Notes: a model not told the origin generated them from the sequence alone. A stretch of 64,000 bases of DNA from Methylophilus sp. TWE2 (GCF_001183865.1 NZ_CP012020.1:2413839-2477838); one strand, 5' to 3'. Counted from the first letter of the stretch, positions 11,163-20,698 are shown. Program-made: numbers and translations.

Positions 11163-11288
11163 ATGAAAATTTTGATTGATTTGTTATCAACTGACTATGG
11201 TTTGATGAGCTTTATTGTGATCGCGGCGATTCTAATCGCGATGACTTGGGCGGGCATTTACGTGTATATCCGCGCACGCAAGCAATAA
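11163..11288 (+). CDS. 41-residue membrane protein (DUF3149 type)
   Basis: This short gene was read directly. ATG at 11163 has a strong site (GACAGGAGGAACC) seven bases upstream. The product starts MKILIDLLSTDYGLMS, continues with one hydrophobic segment (FIVIAAILIAMTWAGIYVYI) and ends in a basic tail (RARKQ). Size, N-terminus and the single helix match the DUF3149 family of tiny inner-membrane proteins of unknown function. A rho-independent terminator follows 19 bp after the stop. It is divergent from pyrD. Confidence 0.8.
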   Translation: MKILIDLLSTDYGLMSFIVIAAILIAMTWAGIYVYIRARKQ

Positions 11289-11306
11289 CTCATCCACCAG
11301 CCAGTA

Positions 11307-11335
11307 GAACAAACCCCGCTTGCGCGGGGTTGTTC
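11307..11335. terminator. Bidirectional hairpin terminator
   Basis: An almost perfect stem (GAACAA-ACCCCGC pairing with GCGGGGT-TGTTC, one bulged A, 4-nt loop) lies between the small plus-strand gene and the minus-strand oxidase, whose stop is 3 bp away. It can serve both strands, although neither side has a long T tract. Confidence 0.7.
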
Positions 11336-11337
11336 AT

Positions 11338-14300
11338 TTACAGCAGCACTTTCTCAATGCCGCCGTTATTGGCTTTCTGGATGTAGTTTTCCATCCAGTT
11401 TTCACCGAGCACGTGCTTGGCCATTTCCACCACAATGTAGTCAGCCTCAATGCCAGTGTCGTCACCGTAACGTGACAAGCCTTGCAAGCAGCTTGGGCAA
11501 GAGGTGAGAATTTTCACCGGCTGCTCAGGTGCGCCTACGGTCAGGCCAATTTTTGCCATACCTTTTTCGAGCTCTTCCTGCTTGCGGAATTTGACCTGGG
11601 TGGCAATGTCAGGACGCGCTGCAGCAAACGTACCGGACTCACCGCAGCAACGGTCATTCAGCGCCACATCGGTACCCATGAGCTTGTTGGTGACTTCCAG
11701 CGGTTTGTAAGTCTTCATCGGCGTATGGCAAGGGTCATGGTACATATAGCGTGTGCCAGTGACGCCTTGCAGGCGCATGTCTTTTTCCATCAGGTATTCG
11801 TGGATATCGAGCAGACGGCAGCCAGGGAAGATCTTCTCAAACTCGTATTTCTGCAACTGATCCATACACGTACCGCAAGACACGATGACGGTCTTGATAT
11901 CCAGGTAATTTAGTGTATTGGCCACGCGGTGGAACAACACGCGGTTATCGGCCGTGATTTCCTGGCCTTTGTCATGATTACCTGCAGCAGTTTGCGGGTA
12001 GCCGCAGCACAGGTAGCCTGGTGGCAACACCGTAATCGCACCGACTTCGTACAACATGGCTTGCGTCGCCAGACCCACATTAGAGAACAGGCGCTCGGAG
12101 CCACAACCCGGGAAGTAGAACACGGCTTCTGAATCCTCTGTGACCTTTTGCGGATTACGGATGACCGGAATCATGGTGTCATCTTCCAGCCCCATCATGG
12201 CACGTGAGGTTTTGGATTGCATCTTTTTAGGCATTGGGCGATTGATAAAATGAATCACCTGTGCCTTGATTTCTGCTCTGCCCACAGTGGCTGGCGGTGC
12301 TTTCTTGTCTTTTAGCAAGCCAAATTTTTTGGCCAGGCTGTTGGCGATGTTAATGGCTTTATAGCCCATTTGTATCATGGTACCGCGCAGCAACTTGATG
12401 GTCGCCGGGTCTTTGACATTGAGGAACATCATGCCTGCGGCAGTGCCAGGGTTGAATTTCTTTTTACCCTGCTCGCGCAGGAAGTTGCGCATCTTAACCG
12501 ACACATCACCAAAGTCAATATTGACCGGGCACGGCTTCTCGCAACGGTGGCAGACCGTACAATGGTCAGCCACGTCGTTAAACTCGTCAAAATGCTTGAG
12601 CGAAATACCGCGGCGTGTCTGCTCTTCGTAGAGGAAGGCTTCAATCAGCAGCGAAGTCCCCAGAATCTTGTTACGTGGCGAGTACAGCAAGTTGGCGCGT
12701 GGCACATGGGTAGAACACACAGGCTTACACTTGCCGCAACGCAAGCAGTCTGAAATATCATCCGCAATCTCGCCAATGGCAGACTGTTCCATGATAATAG
12801 ACTCTTGTTCCAGCAGGCCAAAGCTTGGTGTATAGGCATTTTCCAGCCCAGAACCCATCATCAGCTTACCTTTATTGAAGCGGCCTTCAGGGTCTACCTT
12901 GGCTTTGTATTTGGCAAAGGTATCAATGGTCGCCTGATCCAGAAACTCCATTTTGGTAATTCCGATGCCGTGCTCACCGGAGATCACACCGTTGAGGCCG
13001 CGCGCCAGGTCCATCACGCGCGCCACCGCAGCATGCGCATCTTGCATCATGCCGTAGTCATCGGAGTTAACCGGTATATTGGTATGCACGTTACCGTCAC
13101 CGGCGTGCATATGCAGCGCAATAAACACGCGGCTCTTCAGGACTGTTTTCTGGATCTCATCCAGCTTGTCGAGAATCTTCTGGTATTCGCGGCCAGCAAA
13201 AATATCTGCCATTGGGCGCTTGAGCTCACGCTTCCAAGAGATACGCAGATCATAAGACTGCACGGCGCGGAACACATTGTCATACTGTGCAAATGATTTA
13301 CCCATTTCGCCCAGTACAGAGACAGGTTCATCCAATGTGTTGAGGATCAGACGCCATCTGGCGCGCACATCACGCAACAACTGCAATGCAATATTTTGCT
13401 TGGATTTCACGCCTTCTGGGTCAGCGTTACCGTCTTCATCTGGCTGCAATGGCAAGTCACCCGAAACAAACGCTTCCAGCTCGTCGACCAGTCGCAGTTT
13501 GTTATTGATAGACAGCTCAATATTGATCCGCTCAATGCCGTCTGAGTATTCACCCAGACGTGGCAGCGGAATCACTACGTCTTCGTTAATCTTAAAGGCG
13601 TTGGTATGGCGGGCAATTGCTGCTGTGCGTGAACGGTCCAGCCAGAATTTTTTACGCGCCTCAGCCGACACGGCAATAAAGCCTTCACCGTTACGGGCGT
13701 TACACATGCGCACCACGGCAGAAGCCACTTCGCCCACTGCGTTTTCATCGTCAGACGCGATATCGCACAACAACACCATTTTCGGGCGTTGCTGGCGCGC
13801 AGCCTTGGTCGCATAGCCAACCGCTTTCACATAGCGCTCGTCCATGTGCTCCAGGCCAGCCATAATCACCGCTGGGTCGTTTTTAGCCGTCGCATCCAGA
13901 TAGTCTTTGATCTCAACAATCGCAGGCACCGCGTGCGACACGTTGCCAAAAAACTCCAGCGCAATGGTGCGCACATGCTTGGGCATGCGATGAAGGATAA
14001 AAGTGGCCGAAGTGATGAGGCCATCACAACCTTCTTTTTGCACGCCTGGCAGACCAGACAAAAACTTGTCAGTCACATCTTTACCCAGGCCTACTTTACG
14101 GAAGCTTGGACCGGGGATTTCCAGGATTTCCGGCTCTGACAACAGATTTTTGAAGTCAATATCGTAACGGCTGATTTTGAAACGCGCCGTTTCAATATCG
14201 TGAATCTTGCCCAGGTTATGGTCGAGACGCTCGACTTCGAGCCAGGTCGCATCTGGCGTCACCATACGCCAGGAGGCCAGGTTATCCAGCGCCGTGCCCC

Positions 14301-15207
14301 ACAAGACTGCTTTTTTACCACCGGCGTTCATGGCAACGTTACCACCAATGCAACACGCATCAGCAGAAGTTGGGTCACAGGCAAACTCCAGCCCGGCCGC
14401 AGTGGCAGCATCCATGGCACGGCGTGTCACCACACCGGCACCGCACTCAATGGTGGCCACTTGGCGTGAAACGCCTGGCAAGGTACGCATTTGCACGCCG
14501 GTATGCTGGTCCAGTTTTTCGGTGTTAATGACGGCAGACAAAGGCGTCAAAGGCACGGCACCACCGGTATAGCCGGTACCACCGCCACGCGGGATAATGG
14601 TTAAACCAAGCTCGATACAGGCGCGCACCAGGTAGGAAATCTCAGCTTCAGTATCCGGGTTAATCACCACAAACGGATACTCAACTCGCCAATCGGTCGC
14701 GTCCGTGACATGTGAAACACGTGCCAGGCCATCAAACTGCACATTGTCCTTGCGAGTATATTTGGTCAGTTTGGCCAGGGCTTTTTTACGCAGCTCAGCC
14801 GTTTGCTTGAAGTCATCAGCAAACTTTTCCACCGCCTTGGTGGCGGCACTCACCAGCTTTTGTACTTTATCGTTGCCACCGCTACGCTCGTTAATGGCAG
14901 AAATACGGTGGTACAAAGCCTCGATCAATGCTTTGCGACGTTTGGGATTTTCCAGCAAGTCATCTTGCAGATAAGGATTACGTGACACCACCCACAAATC
15001 GCCCAATACCTCAAACAGCATGCGTGCACTACGACCTGTTTTGCGCTCTGCGCGCAAGACATTCAGGATTTCCCAGATTTCTTCGCCCAGAAACCGAATG
15101 ACAATTTCGCGGTCTGAGAAGGAGGTATAGTTGTACGGGATTTCACGTAAACGCGTGAGAGGAGTAGAATCGTGCTTTAACAAATCTGCGTTGACAGGTG
15201 CGTTCAT
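11338..15207 (-). CDS. DUF3683-FAD oxidase-[4Fe-4S]-CCG oxidoreductase (D-lactate/glycolate-type dehydrogenase)
   Basis: This 1289-residue protein combines functions often split over three genes. An N-terminal DUF3683-type region (about 1-150) precedes an FAD-binding type 4 domain with the flavin loop [14 protein letters not shown] and GEHGIG near the end of the oxidase part. Next is a two-cluster ferredoxin module ([11 protein letters not shown] and [12 protein letters not shown]). Two CCG domains follow (FYFPGCG, CCGYPQ, SCGTCM, then HDPCHTP, CCGESG, SCPSC), as in glycolate and lactate oxidases and heterodisulfide reductases. It probably oxidises a 2-hydroxyacid and passes electrons to the quinone pool or cytochromes. 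The exact substrate cannot be read from the sequence. Confidence 0.88.
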   Translation of the reverse strand: MNAPVNADLLKHDSTPLTRLREIPYNYTSFSDREIVIRFLGEEIWEILNVLRAERKTGRSARMLFEVLGDLWVVSRNPYLQDDLLENPKRRKALIEALYHRISAINERSGGNDKVQKLVSAATKAVEKFADDFKQTAELRKKALAKLTKYTRKDNVQFDGLARVSHVTDATDWRVEYPFVVINPDTEAEISYLVRACIELGLTIIPRGGGTGYTGGAVPLTPLSAVINTEKLDQHTGVQMRTLPGVSRQVATIECGAGVVTRRAMDAATAAGLEFACDPTSADACCIGGNVAMNAGGKKAVLWGTALDNLASWRMVTPDATWLEVERLDHNLGKIHDIETARFKISRYDIDFKNLLSEPEILEIPGPSFRKVGLGKDVTDKFLSGLPGVQKEGCDGLITSATFILHRMPKHVRTIALEFFGNVSHAVPAIVEIKDYLDATAKNDPAVIMAGLEHMDERYVKAVGYATKAARQQRPKMVLLCDIASDDENAVGEVASAVVRMCNARNGEGFIAVSAEARKKFWLDRSRTAAIARHTNAFKINEDVVIPLPRLGEYSDGIERINIELSINNKLRLVDELEAFVSGDLPLQPDEDGNADPEGVKSKQNIALQLLRDVRARWRLILNTLDEPVSVLGEMGKSFAQYDNVFRAVQSYDLRISWKRELKRPMADIFAGREYQKILDKLDEIQKTVLKSRVFIALHMHAGDGNVHTNIPVNSDDYGMMQDAHAAVARVMDLARGLNGVISGEHGIGITKMEFLDQATIDTFAKYKAKVDPEGRFNKGKLMMGSGLENAYTPSFGLLEQESIIMEQSAIGEIADDISDCLRCGKCKPVCSTHVPRANLLYSPRNKILGTSLLIEAFLYEEQTRRGISLKHFDEFNDVADHCTVCHRCEKPCPVNIDFGDVSVKMRNFLREQGKKKFNPGTAAGMMFLNVKDPATIKLLRGTMIQMGYKAINIANSLAKKFGLLKDKKAPPATVGRAEIKAQVIHFINRPMPKKMQSKTSRAMMGLEDDTMIPVIRNPQKVTEDSEAVFYFPGCGSERLFSNVGLATQAMLYEVGAITVLPPGYLCCGYPQTAAGNHDKGQEITADNRVLFHRVANTLNYLDIKTVIVSCGTCMDQLQKYEFEKIFPGCRLLDIHEYLMEKDMRLQGVTGTRYMYHDPCHTPMKTYKPLEVTNKLMGTDVALNDRCCGESGTFAAARPDIATQVKFRKQEELEKGMAKIGLTVGAPEQPVKILTSCPSCLQGLSRYGDDTGIEADYIVVEMAKHVLGENWMENYIQKANNGGIEKVLL

Positions 15208-15301
15208 TGATAATTTATCAAAACCAAAAGCTAATTATAACACGCCGGATACGGCACAAACACGTTAAACGGTCTAGGGTTTTTGAGTAAGCAGGTTTAG
15301 G

Positions 15302-15808
15302 ATGTCGATATTAAATACTAAGTTCAAAAAATGGCTGGTTCCGCTGATTGCGCTGTTATTGTTTGTCGGCCTGGCTGTGGCTGTGATGCAAAAACCGCAG
15401 GCGCCCGAAGTGACTTTCACCACCTTAGACGGTCAAAAAATCAGCATGCAGGACCTGCGTGGAAAAACGGTATTGGTGAATTTCTGGGCCACTGACTGCC
15501 CGGGCTGCATCAAAGAGATGCCCGATCTGATAGACACCTACCAGCAATACAAAGACAAAAATTTTGTTGTGATTGCGGTAGCCATGCCCTATGACCCGCC
15601 GGCACAGGTCGCCAATTACACCAAAGAAAAAAACCTGCCCTTTGCCGTCATGCACGATGGCTATGGCGAAATGGTCAAGGCATTTGGTGATGTCAACCTG
15701 ACCCCCACCACCTTTATTTTTGACGCGCAAGGCAACCGCCTGCAAAAAATCATCGGTGAACTTAACTTCGCTGAGTTGCGCAAACTACTTAACCAGAAAG
15801 CCAGCTAA
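15302..15808 (+). CDS. TlpA-like membrane-anchored thioredoxin
   Basis: 168 residues. A hydrophobic signal anchor (LVPLIALLLFVGLAVAVM, about 12-29) tethers a periplasmic thioredoxin fold of the AhpC/TSA-TlpA group. The redox pair is C66/C69 in WATDCPGC, and the cis-Pro lies in LTPTTFIF. Such proteins reduce periplasmic disulfides, often for cytochrome c or copper-site maturation. Its stop overlaps the hemJ start (TAATG), so the two are probably co-translated; the link to heme supply is inference. Confidence 0.9.
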   Translation: MSILNTKFKKWLVPLIALLLFVGLAVAVMQKPQAPEVTFTTLDGQKISMQDLRGKTVLVNFWATDCPGCIKEMPDLIDTYQQYKDKNFVVIAVAMPYDPPAQVANYTKEKNLPFAVMHDGYGEMVKAFGDVNLTPTTFIFDAQGNRLQKIIGELNFAELRKLLNQKAS

Positions 15809-16218
15809 TGCTTTGGGTTAAGGCGCTTCACATCATCTTTGTGACAAGCTGGTTTGCCGGCTTGTTTTACCTGCCACGCATTTACGTCAACCTGGCAATG
15901 GAGCAGGACCCACAGGCCCATGCCCGGCTGATCCTGATGGCCAACAAATTGTACCGCTTTATGCAGCCACTGATGTTGCTGGCACTGGTATTTGGCATTT
16001 GGTTATGGCTGGGCTATGGGTTTACAGGCGGCTGGCTACACGCCAAGCTAACACTGGTTGTGCTATTGATCGGTTACCACCACTACTGTGGCAGGCTGCT
16101 TAAACAATTCAAAGCCCAGCAAAACCGCCATAGCCATGTCTGGTTCCGCTGGTTTAACGAGATACCGGTGCTGATTTTGTTTGCCGTTGTGATCCTGGTT
16201 GTGATCAAACCCTTCTGA
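15808..16218 (+). CDS. hemJ: Protoporphyrinogen IX oxidase HemJ
   Basis: 136 residues with four membrane helices. HemJ (UPF0093) oxidises protoporphyrinogen IX in the late heme pathway. The conserved His is H8 (KALHIIFVTSWFAGLFYLPR) with R24 nearby, and the conserved Lys is in GWLHAKL before HHYCG. It is slightly shorter than the usual 140-150 residues but complete. The start overlaps the upstream stop by one base. Confidence 0.88.
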   Translation: MLWVKALHIIFVTSWFAGLFYLPRIYVNLAMEQDPQAHARLILMANKLYRFMQPLMLLALVFGIWLWLGYGFTGGWLHAKLTLVVLLIGYHHYCGRLLKQFKAQQNRHSHVWFRWFNEIPVLILFAVVILVVIKPF

Positions 16219-16222
16219 TCAC

Positions 16223-16978
16223 ATGCTCACCGCCCTGCTGCAATCCGAATGGCTGATACGCATGCTGGACAAGTCCGGCAAGCAAGCCTCCCATAAGCTC
16301 CTGGGCCTGTTTAACATTTTGGACGACCTGCTATCCAGCCCGCTATATAGCGAAAATGCACCGCAAACATTTGAGTCAGCCCCTGAGACCAACACCCCGG
16401 AAAGGCTGCAAAACTATCTTGCTACCCAGGCGCAACTGGCTGGCGCCAGGCTGCCTGACATGCTGGCCAACCAGTTGTACTTTATGGCATTGAGCGCCTG
16501 CCAGGAAAAATTGCGCAACAAGCAATCCAGCGCGCTGCAACATGCCAGGCACGCAGCTCAGGCGCTGATTGATGAACAAACAAACCGCGAAATCAATTGG
16601 CTGGCGATCCGCAACTACAGCATTGTCATCATGGCATTATTCAGCGGCGTCATGGGCGGTTATTACTGGCACATGCAACTGACCACTAAACCGCCGATAC
16701 AAACAGCTGAAGCACCACAGCCACCACCAAAGCCCCTCTCGCTTGAAGCCAGCCCGTCGGAAACTGCCGCTATTTACAGCCGCCTGGAAACCATGAAGCA
16801 TGGTGATTGCCGCCTGCTGGAGGCACTTCAATTGCCCGACCGCGTCAAGAGCGTCTACATCGAAAATATCATTAACGGCCACGTCACCACCAACCGCGAC
16901 GAACAAATACTTGTGAATCAGCTGTTAGACCAGGTGCAATGCAATTACACACCCAAACTAATGGCAAACTCAAAATAA
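16223..16978 (+). CDS. Unknown single-pass membrane protein
   Basis: 251 residues; I do not recognise a family. The first 120 residues are helical and soluble-looking. A membrane segment (SIVIMALFSGVMGGYYW, about 133-150) is followed by a Pro-rich linker (EAPQPPPKPL) and a C-terminal domain with two cysteines (GDCRLLEAL and VQCNY). If the N-terminus is cytoplasmic, the C-terminal domain would face the periplasm. It is third in the tlpA-like/hemJ operon, 4 bp after hemJ, which suggests but does not prove a redox or heme-linked role. The stop lies in the start of a terminator. Confidence 0.7.
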   Translation: MLTALLQSEWLIRMLDKSGKQASHKLLGLFNILDDLLSSPLYSENAPQTFESAPETNTPERLQNYLATQAQLAGARLPDMLANQLYFMALSACQEKLRNKQSSALQHARHAAQALIDEQTNREINWLAIRNYSIVIMALFSGVMGGYYWHMQLTTKPPIQTAEAPQPPPKPLSLEASPSETAAIYSRLETMKHGDCRLLEALQLPDRVKSVYIENIINGHVTTNRDEQILVNQLLDQVQCNYTPKLMANSK

Positions 16979-17007
16979 AAAAGCCGTCGCGGTAACGACG
17001 GCTTTTT
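16978..17007 (+). terminator. Rho-independent terminator
   Basis: Stem AAAAAGCCGTCG / CGACGGCTTTTT with a 6-nt loop and a built-in T run, immediately after the unknown gene. Because the arms are A- and T-rich at their ends, it can also stop the convergent SRPBCC gene. Confidence 0.9.
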
Positions 17008-17022
17008 GATGGATGCAGCGAC

Positions 17023-17520
17023 CTACTGGAACAATGTTTTCAACTGGTTCAAGCCACCATCATAAACACCTTTGATCGTGTCTGAAGCGGCCTTTTCATC
17101 CGCGGGTGCTTTAGGCAAAAAGTGGCTTTCCCAAACCACCACTGACTTACCCTCACCATTGCTGTGCACACTCACGGTTGAGGCATACTCATTGACTGGC
17201 AACACCCCCTCTGTGATTTTATAAGAGTAGCTTTTAGACTTCGGGTTGTAAGCTGTCAATGTTTCATTGATTTTGCCGCCGTCTTGGAGGGTTAACACTC
17301 GCTTCGCTCCTGCGCTGTTGTTTTTACCGGACACAATTTCTGTTTTTGCCACGGCAGGATGCCAAGCGCCCAAATTGCCAAAATCAGACACCTTCTTCCA
17401 CACCACATCCGCTGATTGATTGAGCTCTACAGACTTCACCACAAACAGCGGCTCCGCAGCAAAAGCACTGCCTGCCACTGCCAATAATGTTGCCAATACT
17501 AAAGATGATACTTTACGCAT
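17023..17520 (-). CDS. Exported SRPBCC (polyketide cyclase/START-like) protein
   Basis: 165 residues from ATG at 17520, which has AGGAGA seven bases upstream; a longer frame lacks a site. The signal peptide is MRKVSSLVLATLLAVAGSAFA. The mature part looks like a helix-grip SRPBCC fold: SADVVWKKVSDFGNLGAWHP near the start and VVWESHF in a late strand, typical of ligand-binding Polyketide_cyc2 proteins. The ligand is unknown. It is divergent from a tetR gene with a palindromic operator between them, so TetR probably controls it. Confidence 0.8.
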   Translation of the reverse strand: MRKVSSLVLATLLAVAGSAFAAEPLFVVKSVELNQSADVVWKKVSDFGNLGAWHPAVAKTEIVSGKNNSAGAKRVLTLQDGGKINETLTAYNPKSKSYSYKITEGVLPVNEYASTVSVHSNGEGKSVVVWESHFLPKAPADEKAASDTIKGVYDGGLNQLKTLFQ

Positions 17521-17556
17521 GATTTTCTCCTGGTTAAGTTTTAACGCACTACTAAG

Positions 17557-17655
17557 CATATACTATACAGTATAGTATATGTAACACAACATAAAGCGTC
17601 AATCAATAGGAGTTAATCCTTTAAAGAGGGCTTTAGGCTATACAAGATGGTATAG
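17557..17655. promoter_or_regulatory. TetR-type operators in the SRPBCC/tetR intergenic region
   Basis: 17557-17581 is a perfect 25-bp palindrome: two 12-bp arms (CATATACTATAC and its complement) around a single A. Its core is CTATAC-A-GTATAG. A second copy of the same half-sites, CTATAC-N6-GTATAG, lies at 17638-17655, just before the tetR -10 box. Both would be bound by a dimeric repressor. Control by the adjacent TetR gene product is inference. Confidence 0.7.
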
Positions 17656-17660
17656 AGTGC

Positions 17661-17666
17661 TATAAT
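17661..17666 (+). promoter_or_regulatory. tetR -10 box at leaderless distance
   Basis: Consensus TATAAT ends only six bases before the tetR ATG at 17673. The transcript would therefore begin at or next to the start codon. No Shine-Dalgarno sequence is present between them, consistent with a leaderless mRNA. Confidence 0.5.
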
Positions 17667-17672
17667 AAAGTC

Positions 17673-18239
17673 ATGAATACTTTAAAGCAGAAGATTCTGC
17701 AGGTATCCACAGACCTGTTTCAGACGCGCGGCATCAACTCCACCGGCGTGGATACCATCGTGGCTGTCGCCGGCACCACCAAAATGACGCTTTACAAATA
17801 TTTTGAAACCAAGGAAGAACTGATACTGGCCGTATTACAGCAAAGTCATCAGGATTTCCAGAACTGGATGAATGAGAAACTGGGCGGCCTTGGTAGCAAC
17901 CCAAATGAGAAAATTCAGAAACTGTTTGATTTTATTGAGGAATGGGTGACCTCCCCTTCTTTTACCGGCATTGCCTTTATCAAGGCTTCGGCAGAATTCC
18001 CCAATGAAGAAAACCGCATCCACCAGCTGTCTTTCCAGCAATCGCGCGAATTCCGCCAATTCATTTCCAAACTGGCACAAGACGCTAATATCAAGGATGC
18101 AGAGGGTCTGGCCCTGCAACTTTCCATTCTGTTTGAAGGTGCCGTTCAGGCCGAACAAATCAAACGCGGTTCAGGGGCGATCAAATCGGCCAAAAAAGCA
18201 GCCAAAGCGCTCATTGACCTTGCCATTAAGCAATCCTGA
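17673..18239 (+). CDS. TetR/AcrR-family transcriptional regulator
   Basis: 188 residues. The N-terminal helix-turn-helix is plain (ILQVSTDLFQTRGINSTGV, TTKMTLYKYFETKEELI), and the C-terminal helical domain resembles TetR_C proteins that sense small organic ligands. It is divergent from the exported SRPBCC gene, with two inverted-repeat operators between them, so it probably represses that gene and itself. The start is fixed by the HTH position and by TATAAT six bases upstream, which suggests a leaderless transcript. The pfkB-like gene follows 84 bp later. Confidence 0.9.
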   Translation: MNTLKQKILQVSTDLFQTRGINSTGVDTIVAVAGTTKMTLYKYFETKEELILAVLQQSHQDFQNWMNEKLGGLGSNPNEKIQKLFDFIEEWVTSPSFTGIAFIKASAEFPNEENRIHQLSFQQSREFRQFISKLAQDANIKDAEGLALQLSILFEGAVQAEQIKRGSGAIKSAKKAAKALIDLAIKQS

Positions 18240-18323
18240 CCATCTTCGGGACCTGCGCCTCTTGCCAGCATGCTGGCTGACAGCAATAATAGCCCTACTT
18301 TACTTAAAAACCTGACTTCATTC

Positions 18324-19292
18324 ATGAAAATTCTTATCTGTGGCTCACTGGCCTACGACACCATCATGGTGTTTCCTGACCAATTTAAAAATCATATCTT
18401 GGCAGACAAAATTCATAAGCTAAGCGTGGCATTTCTGGTGCCGGAAATGCGACGCGAATTTGGCGGGACCGCCGGCAATATTGCCTATAACCTGCAATTG
18501 CTGGAAGGCCAGCCACAGATCATGGCAACAGTGGGCGATGACTTTTCGCCTTACCAATCGTGGCTGGAGCAAAACAACATAGACCCCCAGCACATCAAGG
18601 CCATTGCCGGGACTTACACGGCACAGGCATTTATCACCACCGATATGGACGATAACCAGATTACGGCCTTTCACCCTGGCGCGATGCAATATGCGCACGC
18701 CAATAGCGTGAATGATGCGCGTGACATTGCGCTGGCGATTATTGCACCGGATGGCCGCGATGCCATGTTCCAGCACGCCAAAGAATGCCATGATGCTAAC
18801 ATTCCGTTTATGTTTGACCCTGGCCAGGGCTTACCCATGTTCAACGGCGAAGAACTCATGTATTTTATTGAGATGGCCGATTACCTGGCAGTGAACGATT
18901 ACGAGTCACAAGTCATCCAAGACAAGACAGGCCTGACACTTGAGCAATTAGCCGCTAAAGTAAAAGCTTTGATTGTGACCCTGGGCAGTGAGGGTTCACA
19001 TATTTACGCGGATGGTCAACGCCATGACATTCCATGCGTTAGAGCAGAGCAAGTGGTTGATCCGACAGGATGTGGCGACGCATATCGTGCAGGTTTATTG
19101 TACGGCATTGTGCGTGGCTGGGACTGGAAAGCCTGTGGCCGACTGGCATCCACCATGGGGGCGATCAAGATTGCCAGCCGGGGTGGGCAGAATCACAAAC
19201 CAAGCAGAACAGAGATTGAAAACATTTACAGTCATGCGCTGGTCCAGGATGCACTGAAAGAAGATCCTACCCTGCGCCAGACTGCTAGCTGA
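18324..19292 (+). CDS. PfkB-family carbohydrate/nucleoside kinase
   Basis: 322 residues from ATG at 18324, which gives the canonical MKILICGSLAYDTI start; an upstream frame to 18270 adds nothing family-like. PfkB signatures are EFGGTAGNIAYNL near residue 45 and the anion-hole and catalytic motif VDPTGCGDAYRAG. This group is often annotated as adenosine kinase or ribokinase-like. The real substrate cannot be told here. It sits between tetR and a lipoprotein gene on the same strand. Confidence 0.9.
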   Translation: MKILICGSLAYDTIMVFPDQFKNHILADKIHKLSVAFLVPEMRREFGGTAGNIAYNLQLLEGQPQIMATVGDDFSPYQSWLEQNNIDPQHIKAIAGTYTAQAFITTDMDDNQITAFHPGAMQYAHANSVNDARDIALAIIAPDGRDAMFQHAKECHDANIPFMFDPGQGLPMFNGEELMYFIEMADYLAVNDYESQVIQDKTGLTLEQLAAKVKALIVTLGSEGSHIYADGQRHDIPCVRAEQVVDPTGCGDAYRAGLLYGIVRGWDWKACGRLASTMGAIKIASRGGQNHKPSRTEIENIYSHALVQDALKEDPTLRQTAS

Positions 19293-19308
19293 TTAACAGG
19301 AGAGAACA

Positions 19309-19767
19309 ATGAAAACACGTGTATTGCAATGGGTTGCAGTGGCATTGATCACAGGGATGCTGGGCGCATGCGCCAGCTCAAATTCCGGCAGCGTTTACTC
19401 ACGCGATGAAGCGCGCAAAGCCCAGACTGTCAAAACTGGCGTCGTCGAGAGCGTACGCGCAGTCAAACTGGAAGGGACGAAATCTCCAGTCGGCACGATT
19501 GCTGGTGGGGCAGTCGGCGGCATTGCTGGCAGTACCATTGGTGGGGGGAGAGGTAGCGCCATCGCTGCCGTGATCGGCGCAGTCGCAGGTGGTCTGGCAG
19601 GCTCCGCGGCCGAAGAGGCTGTCACCCGCAAGAACGCGCTGGAAATCACCGTCAAACTGGATGGCGGCGGCCTGGTAGCGATCGTGCAAGAGGCTGACGA
19701 GCAATTCAACGCCGGTGACCGTGTGCGTATTGTTGAGAATGGCGGTACTTCCCGCGTTTCACACTAA
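19309..19767 (+). CDS. Glycine-zipper 2TM outer-membrane lipoprotein (SlyB/PcpA type)
   Basis: 152 residues with a lipoprotein signal ending GMLGAC; C21 is the lipidated residue. A glycine-zipper membrane hairpin follows (GTIAGGAVGGIAGSTIGGGRGS ... AAVIGAVAGGLAGSA, about 63-100), then a short beta-rich tail (ALEITVKLDGGG ... GDRVRIVENGG). This is the SlyB/17-kDa antigen layout, associated with outer-membrane integrity. The start has AGGAGAG eight bases upstream. A strong terminator follows. Confidence 0.88.
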   Translation: MKTRVLQWVAVALITGMLGACASSNSGSVYSRDEARKAQTVKTGVVESVRAVKLEGTKSPVGTIAGGAVGGIAGSTIGGGRGSAIAAVIGAVAGGLAGSAAEEAVTRKNALEITVKLDGGGLVAIVQEADEQFNAGDRVRIVENGGTSRVSH

Positions 19768-19783
19768 GCCGCAGACTATCTAA

Positions 19784-19810
19784 AAAAGAGCGACCAATGG
19801 TCGCTCTTTT
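19784..19810 (+). terminator. Rho-independent terminator
   Basis: Perfect stem AAAAGAGCGACC / GGTCGCTCTTTT around a 3-nt loop, ending in T4. It isolates the lipoprotein gene from the olsBA promoter that follows. Confidence 0.92.
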
Positions 19811-19828
19811 CGTTTTTCGCTACCGACA

Positions 19829-19884
19829 CCGTCACACAACTGTCACGTCAGCGTCACCAATCGTTCATGTGACACTCCTAATAT
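19829..19884 (+). promoter_or_regulatory. PHO-box-like array and -10 box upstream of olsBA
   Basis: Four 7-bp repeats at an exact 11-bp period: CCGTCAC (19829), CTGTCAC (19840), GCGTCAC (19851) and CGTTCAT (19862), each separated by 4 bp. This is the architecture of PhoB sites (CTGTCAT-N4-CTGTCAT). The last repeat ends 10 bp before TAATAT at 19879-19884, the usual distance when PhoB replaces the -35 element. I infer phosphate-starvation control of ornithine-lipid synthesis. Confidence 0.7.
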
Positions 19885-19914
19885 CACGCTAACCCTCAAT
19901 CAAGGAGCCGCGTG

Positions 19915-20697
19915 ATGTTAGAACGCAATCTGCAAGAACATGGCTTATACCAGCCAGAGATTCAATCACCCACCACTAGCGCCCGCCAGTCTACCTTAAG
20001 TGTCGCACTGGCCACCAGCGCAGAAGAAATCACGGAAGCACAGCGTTTGCGCTACCAGGTATTTGCCGAAGAAATGGGCGCACAAATCAAGAGTCAGAAT
20101 GGCCTGGATGTGGATGGCTTTGATGCATTTTGTGATCATTTGCTGGTACGTGACGATGCTACGCAACAAGTCGTTGGCACCTACCGCATTTTAAACCCCA
20201 TGCAGGCCATGCTGGCTGGTGGTTACTATTCAGCCGGTGAGTTTGACTTAAGCCGCCTGGCACCGTTATCTGACCGGATGGTAGAGGTAGGCCGTGCCTG
20301 TGTGCATGCCGACTACCGGACCGGCGGCACCATCACCATGCTATGGGCAGGCCTGGCCAAATACATGATGGCGCGTCAGTACGAATACATGATCGGTTGC
20401 GCCAGCATCTCCATGCATGATGGCGGCCATACTGCCGCTTCGCTGTTTAACAATTTGCGTGAGGATTATTTATCCCCGGCAGAATACCGTGTGTTCCCAC
20501 ACCATCCTTTACCCATAGAAGCGCTGGACCAATCATTGCCAGTGACCTGCCCGCCGCTGGTCAAAGGCTATCTGCGTCTGGGTGCCTACATTTGCGGCGA
20601 ACCCGCCTGGGACCCGGCTTTTAATACCGCAGATATGCTGGTATTGTTACCTTTATCCAGAATCAATCCCAGATATGCTGCGCATTTCTTGAAATAA
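19915..20697 (+). CDS. olsB: L-ornithine N-alpha-acyltransferase OlsB (GNAT)
   Basis: 260 residues of the OlsB/Acetyltransf_5 type. The enzyme transfers a 3-hydroxyacyl chain from acyl-ACP to ornithine, giving lyso-ornithine lipid. Recognisable segments are EAQRLRYQVFAEEMGA, DVDGFDAFCDHLLVRD, VGTYRIL, EVGRACVHADYR and a C-terminal KGYLRLGAYICGEPAWDP. ATG at 19915 is seven bases after AGGAG; the GTG at 19912 is too close. It is followed two bases after its stop by olsA. The upstream PHO-box array points to induction when phosphate is low. Confidence 0.87.
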   Translation: MLERNLQEHGLYQPEIQSPTTSARQSTLSVALATSAEEITEAQRLRYQVFAEEMGAQIKSQNGLDVDGFDAFCDHLLVRDDATQQVVGTYRILNPMQAMLAGGYYSAGEFDLSRLAPLSDRMVEVGRACVHADYRTGGTITMLWAGLAKYMMARQYEYMIGCASISMHDGGHTAASLFNNLREDYLSPAEYRVFPHHPLPIEALDQSLPVTCPPLVKGYLRLGAYICGEPAWDPAFNTADMLVLLPLSRINPRYAAHFLK

Positions 20698-20698
20698 C

